From assembly GCA_023436525.1 (NCBI GenBank), contig JAEZIW010000112.1:1-34695 (forward strand): a DNA stretch of 34,695 nucleotides. Direction: 5' to 3'. This document shows, in pieces, positions 32,901 to 34,695 of this stretch; within the stretch, counting starts at the first letter, position 1, and each line of letters starts with the position of its first letter. This stretch comes from Bacillota bacterium. GTDB taxonomy: Bacteria > Bacillota > Clostridia > Christensenellales > SZUA-584. The notes under the pieces are model-generated. The model was not told the origin of the DNA. It saw only the letters and a list, made by a program, of their open reading frames with translations, and did no database searches. The translations under genes and the position numbers were made by a program.

Positions 32901-34226
32901 TCGCTCGCGGCGGCTATCGCTGAGCGCAAAAAGCGGCGTGTGATAGACGACCTTGCGGTGGCGGTTAAACAGCGCGCCGAAGGATATAAAAAGGTTGTCT
33001 TTGAGAAGTTTATGAAGAAGGAATTCACAATACTCTCACCGCAGATGTCGCCAATTCATTTCGATTTTTTACGGGCTGCTTTTGAAGCCTCCGGATACCG
33101 TTTTGAGCTGCTTCCGTCGGTGGATACCGCCGCGGTGGAGGAAGGGCTAAAATACGTTAATAATGACGCATGTTATCCGTCGATCATCGTAACGGGACAG
33201 CTGATTGAAGCGGTCAAATCAGGCCGGTACGATACAGACAAACTCGCCTGCATTATCTCTCAAACGGGCGGGGGCTGCCGTGCGTCCAACTACATCGGTT
33301 TTATACGCAAAGCGCTGACCGACGCAGGCTTTGGGCACATACCGGTGATTTCGCTGAGCGCGTCCGGGCTCGAAAAGCACCCCGGCTTTAAAATCACGCT
33401 GACCATGCTGCGCCGCGCAATGCAGGGCATGATCGTGGGCGACCTGCTGAACCGACTGACGCTCGCCACACGGCCTTACGAAAAGACGCCCGGCGAAACA
33501 CAGGCGATGTATGAAAAATGGCGCGATATCGCGCTAGACGACATTACGCACAGCCGTGGGCGCAGCTACAGGCTTCACATCGCTCAAATGGTGAAAGAGT
33601 TCGACGAGATTCCCGTGAATGACCAGAAAAAGCCGGTCATCGGCGTGGTCGGAGAGATTCTGGTGAAGTATCACCCCACCGCGAACAACCAGATTGTGAA
33701 GGTGCTCGAAGACGAAGGCGCCGAGGTTAAGGTGCCGGATCTGATTGACTTTTTGCTCTACTGCGCTTACAACATGGGCTTCAAGCACGAAAAGCTCGGG
33801 CGCCCGAAGCTGTTTATGCACTTTGGCAGCCTCGCGATTTCAATCATCGAAAATTCGCGCAAGCTGATGCGCAAGGTGTTGAGCCAGAGCAAACGGTTTT
33901 CCCCGCCGTCGTTTATTGATGAAAAGGCGCGTGCGGCCTCAGAGTTTTTATCCATCGGCAATCAGACGGGCGAAGGCTGGTTCTTAACCGGCGAGATGGC
34001 CGAGCTGCTCAAGGAAGGGGCCGACGGTATTGTTTGCGTGCAGCCGTTTGCGTGCCTGCCGAATCACATTGTGGGTAAAGGCGTGATACAGCCCATACGG
34101 GCTCGCTTCCCCGAGGCCAATATCGTCGCGATTGATTACGATCCCGGTGCGAGCGAAGTGAACCAGCTCAACCGCATTAAGCTGATGCTCTCGCTTGCGC
34201 ATGAAAAGAAAGACAATGTCGGCTGA
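29994..34226 (+). CDS. 2-hydroxyacyl-CoA dehydratase activase/dehydratase-like fusion, 1,410 aa
   Basis: A very large fusion. Residues 1-265 form an ASKHA ATPase like HgdC (FGLDIGSTTVKCVVLD, ELGGEDAKIT, NGTCAGGTGAF); Cys123 and Cys162 match the two ligands of the interface [4Fe-4S] cluster. A second ASKHA unit begins near 316 (GIDAGSTTTKAVML, DIGGQDMKCMR, ACSSGCGSF). From about 600 a CxxC...C segment leads into a DUF2229-like part (SLCYPAKLAHGAI, FMPCVPYEKK), and from about 850 a dehydratase-like part with NNDACYPS (Cys near 1060), QTGGGCRASNY (near 1095) and QPFACLPNHI (near 1354). ATP-driven electron transfer to an Fe-S protein is likely; the substrate is unknown. The ATG at 29994 follows AGGAG and is preferred over 29949. 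Confidence 0.9.
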   Translation: MDTIRFGLDIGSTTVKCVVLDKEKTIFSDYKRHFSDITGSVLNMIQSVFSALGDVKAFVCVTGSGGLSVSKWLQIPFVQEVIAASSAVKTFIPGTDVAIELGGEDAKITYFAGSTEQRMNGTCAGGTGAFIDQMASLLETDAAGLNQLASKAEHTYDIAARCGVFAKSDIQPLINEGAARADIAASVFQAVVNQTISGLACGRPIRGNVAFLGGPLHFLPALRDRFIKTLNLSSDHIINAPHAMMFVAAGAAILADKKQVSLLELLQKAQTLSAFEDTSVTLPPLFKDISDYTAFTERHAKAAVPVKALEECTGPCYLGIDAGSTTTKAVMLNDSGDIVYSHYGSNKGRPLDMIRDILSGIYSRLPKNAYIAYAASTGYGESLAKSAFSLDTSEVETVAHYTAARFFRPDTDFILDIGGQDMKCMRVKDGVIDEVILNEACSSGCGSFLETFAASLSCSIQDFAKEALFAPQPVDLGSRCTVFMNSKVRQAQKEGATLGGISAGLSYSVIKNALYKVIKLKNPDELGTGIVVQGGTFLNDAVLRALELLSGRDVVRPAIAGLMGAYGAALIAKRRCPADALSSILSPDALNAMRISQTYARCGRCENNCRLTVSHFGDGRKFISGNRCERGGVQGSAEKNTLPDMYDFTYNRLFAYQPLNEKEATRGSIGIPRVLGIYENYPFWHTFFTALHYRVALSPRSTRGVYIAGIESIPSESLCYPAKLAHGAIRKLIDSGVKTIFMPCVPYEKKEQSKAANNFNCPIVTSYAENIKNNMPEIKENGVEFLMPFLPMDRISRLTKRLVEEFPQIPASEVKRAAKLAWKEKLSFQSDLRREGEKIMARVRRGELQAIILGGRPYHIDPEINHGISSIITSLGFAVLTEQSVAHLGEYKPLRVLDQWMFHTRIYASAHLAGRTEGLELVQLNSFGCGLDAVVTDQTHEILKAYGKIYTLLKIDEINNTGAVRIRLRSLAAAIAERKKRRVIDDLAVAVKQRAEGYKKVVFEKFMKKEFTILSPQMSPIHFDFLRAAFEASGYRFELLPSVDTAAVEEGLKYVNNDACYPSIIVTGQLIEAVKSGRYDTDKLACIISQTGGGCRASNYIGFIRKALTDAGFGHIPVISLSASGLEKHPGFKITLTMLRRAMQGMIVGDLLNRLTLATRPYEKTPGETQAMYEKWRDIALDDITHSRGRSYRLHIAQMVKEFDEIPVNDQKKPVIGVVGEILVKYHPTANNQIVKVLEDEGAEVKVPDLIDFLLYCAYNMGFKHEKLGRPKLFMHFGSLAISIIENSRKLMRKVLSQSKRFSPPSFIDEKARAASEFLSIGNQTGEGWFLTGEMAELLKEGADGIVCVQPFACLPNHIVGKGVIQPIRARFPEANIVAIDYDPGASEVNQLNRIKLMLSLAHEKKDNVG

Positions 34227-34349
34227 GCAGGCTGAGGCCGTGTGACGGAAGATTGTTTTACACATTCCATGAGACAATTATAACAATCATCAGCAGCCGA
34301 ATCGTAGTGGCGGGTTTCCATGCTCGCCAGCTAAACAGCCTGCATGCAC

Positions 34350-34695
34350 TATTCGCGGCAGGCGCCGCTAAAAGGACTTAGTTTTTTTAATATTATTAAA
34401 GAGTATTGCACAAAATTGCTGTGCTGGCTGCCGCTGCGTTTATCGCGGCAAGCGCCGCCAATAGGATGCCTTTTTCTCAATATCATCAAAGAGTATTGCA
34501 CAAAATCACTGTGCTGACCGCCGCTGCGTTTATCGCGGCAAGCGCCGCCAAAAGGACTCTTTTTCTCAATTCATCAAAGTGTATTGCACAAAATCACTGT
34601 GCTGGCCGCCGCTGCGTTTATCGCGGCAGGCGCAGCCAAAAGGACTCTTTTTATAAATTTAATAAAATAGTATTTCAAAAAATAACAGTGAATAA
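34350..34695. repeat. Tandem repeat, 88-90 bp unit, about 3.8 copies
   Basis: The anchor GTATTGCACAAAAT occurs at 34403, 34493 and 34581, and a decayed copy at 34670 (periods 90, 88, 89). The second anchor CGCGGCA occurs at 34354, 34444, 34534 and 34622. Each full unit holds a GCACA/TGTGC hairpin, then GCCGC, GCGGC and GCCGC blocks, of which the first and last can both pair with the middle one, then an AAAAGGACTCTTTTT-like tail. The array starts about 125 nt after the activase fusion gene and runs to the window end, so its full length is unknown. Confidence 0.85.

Overview
The window is a 34.7-kb chromosomal stretch from what looks like an anaerobic, low-to-mid GC Clostridia-type bacterium (Firmicutes). 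The evidence is the dnaX-ybaB-recR-yaaL(DUF2508) gene order, DUF421/DUF4363 and DUF998 membrane proteins, a folate ECF S-component behind a tetrahydrofolate riboswitch, a giant 2-hydroxyacyl-CoA dehydratase activase fusion of the type found in strict anaerobes, strong GGAGG-type ribosome sites and classic sigma-A promoters. I saw no rRNA, tRNA, CRISPR array, phage genes or transposase gene.

Layout. 1-962: 3' part of a putative heavy-metal/manganese exporter, convergent with a conserved protein of unknown function (968-1873). 2062-4754 (minus): operon nth-obgE-yhbY-GNAT from one recognisable promoter. 4870-5947: DUF421-DUF4363 pair, convergent with a TM1586-type nitroreductase (5956-6789). 6837-6997: hairpin-forming MITE-like element lying against the 3' end of rodA (6999-8180). 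8431-11202: dnaX-ybaB-recR-DUF2508. 11463-14254: cyclic-di-GMP turnover genes (HD-GYP, EAL) around a small zinc-ribbon membrane protein. 14534-15391: a DapF homologue lacking both catalytic cysteines. 15636-16340: a C39-like lipoprotein whose promoter sits in a perfect palindrome. 16496-17198: folT-type S component with a THF riboswitch. 17219-17890: DUF998 protein. 18125-23182: response regulator, histidine kinase, ABC ATPase and FtsX-type permease, with the same 16-bp palindrome in front of both halves. 23369-24744: mreC-mreD and a terminator. 24811-25227: block of intergenic repeats. 25228-27171: chemotaxis receptor. 27493-29399: two-domain GNAT protein convergent with a divergent dapB. 29994-34226: 1,410-aa activase/dehydratase fusion. 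34350-34695: 88-90 bp tandem repeat running off the window.

How genes work together. RodA, MreC and MreD serve the cell-elongation machinery from two separate loci. DapF-like and DapB-like proteins point to the diaminopimelate/lysine branch, but both carry changes at active-site positions. HD-GYP and EAL proteins would lower c-di-GMP; their proximity to each other suggests a signalling cluster, and the distant chemotaxis receptor may belong to the same motility programme (inference). The two-component/ABC cluster looks like a self-regulated stress or drug-response module.

The observations most worth checking are the DapF homologue with Cys-to-Ser at both catalytic positions, the THF riboswitch with a 15-bp helix covering the folT ribosome site, the shared operator of the two-component/ABC module, the promoter palindrome of the C39 lipoprotein, the terminal tandem repeat and the uncharacterised activase fusion.
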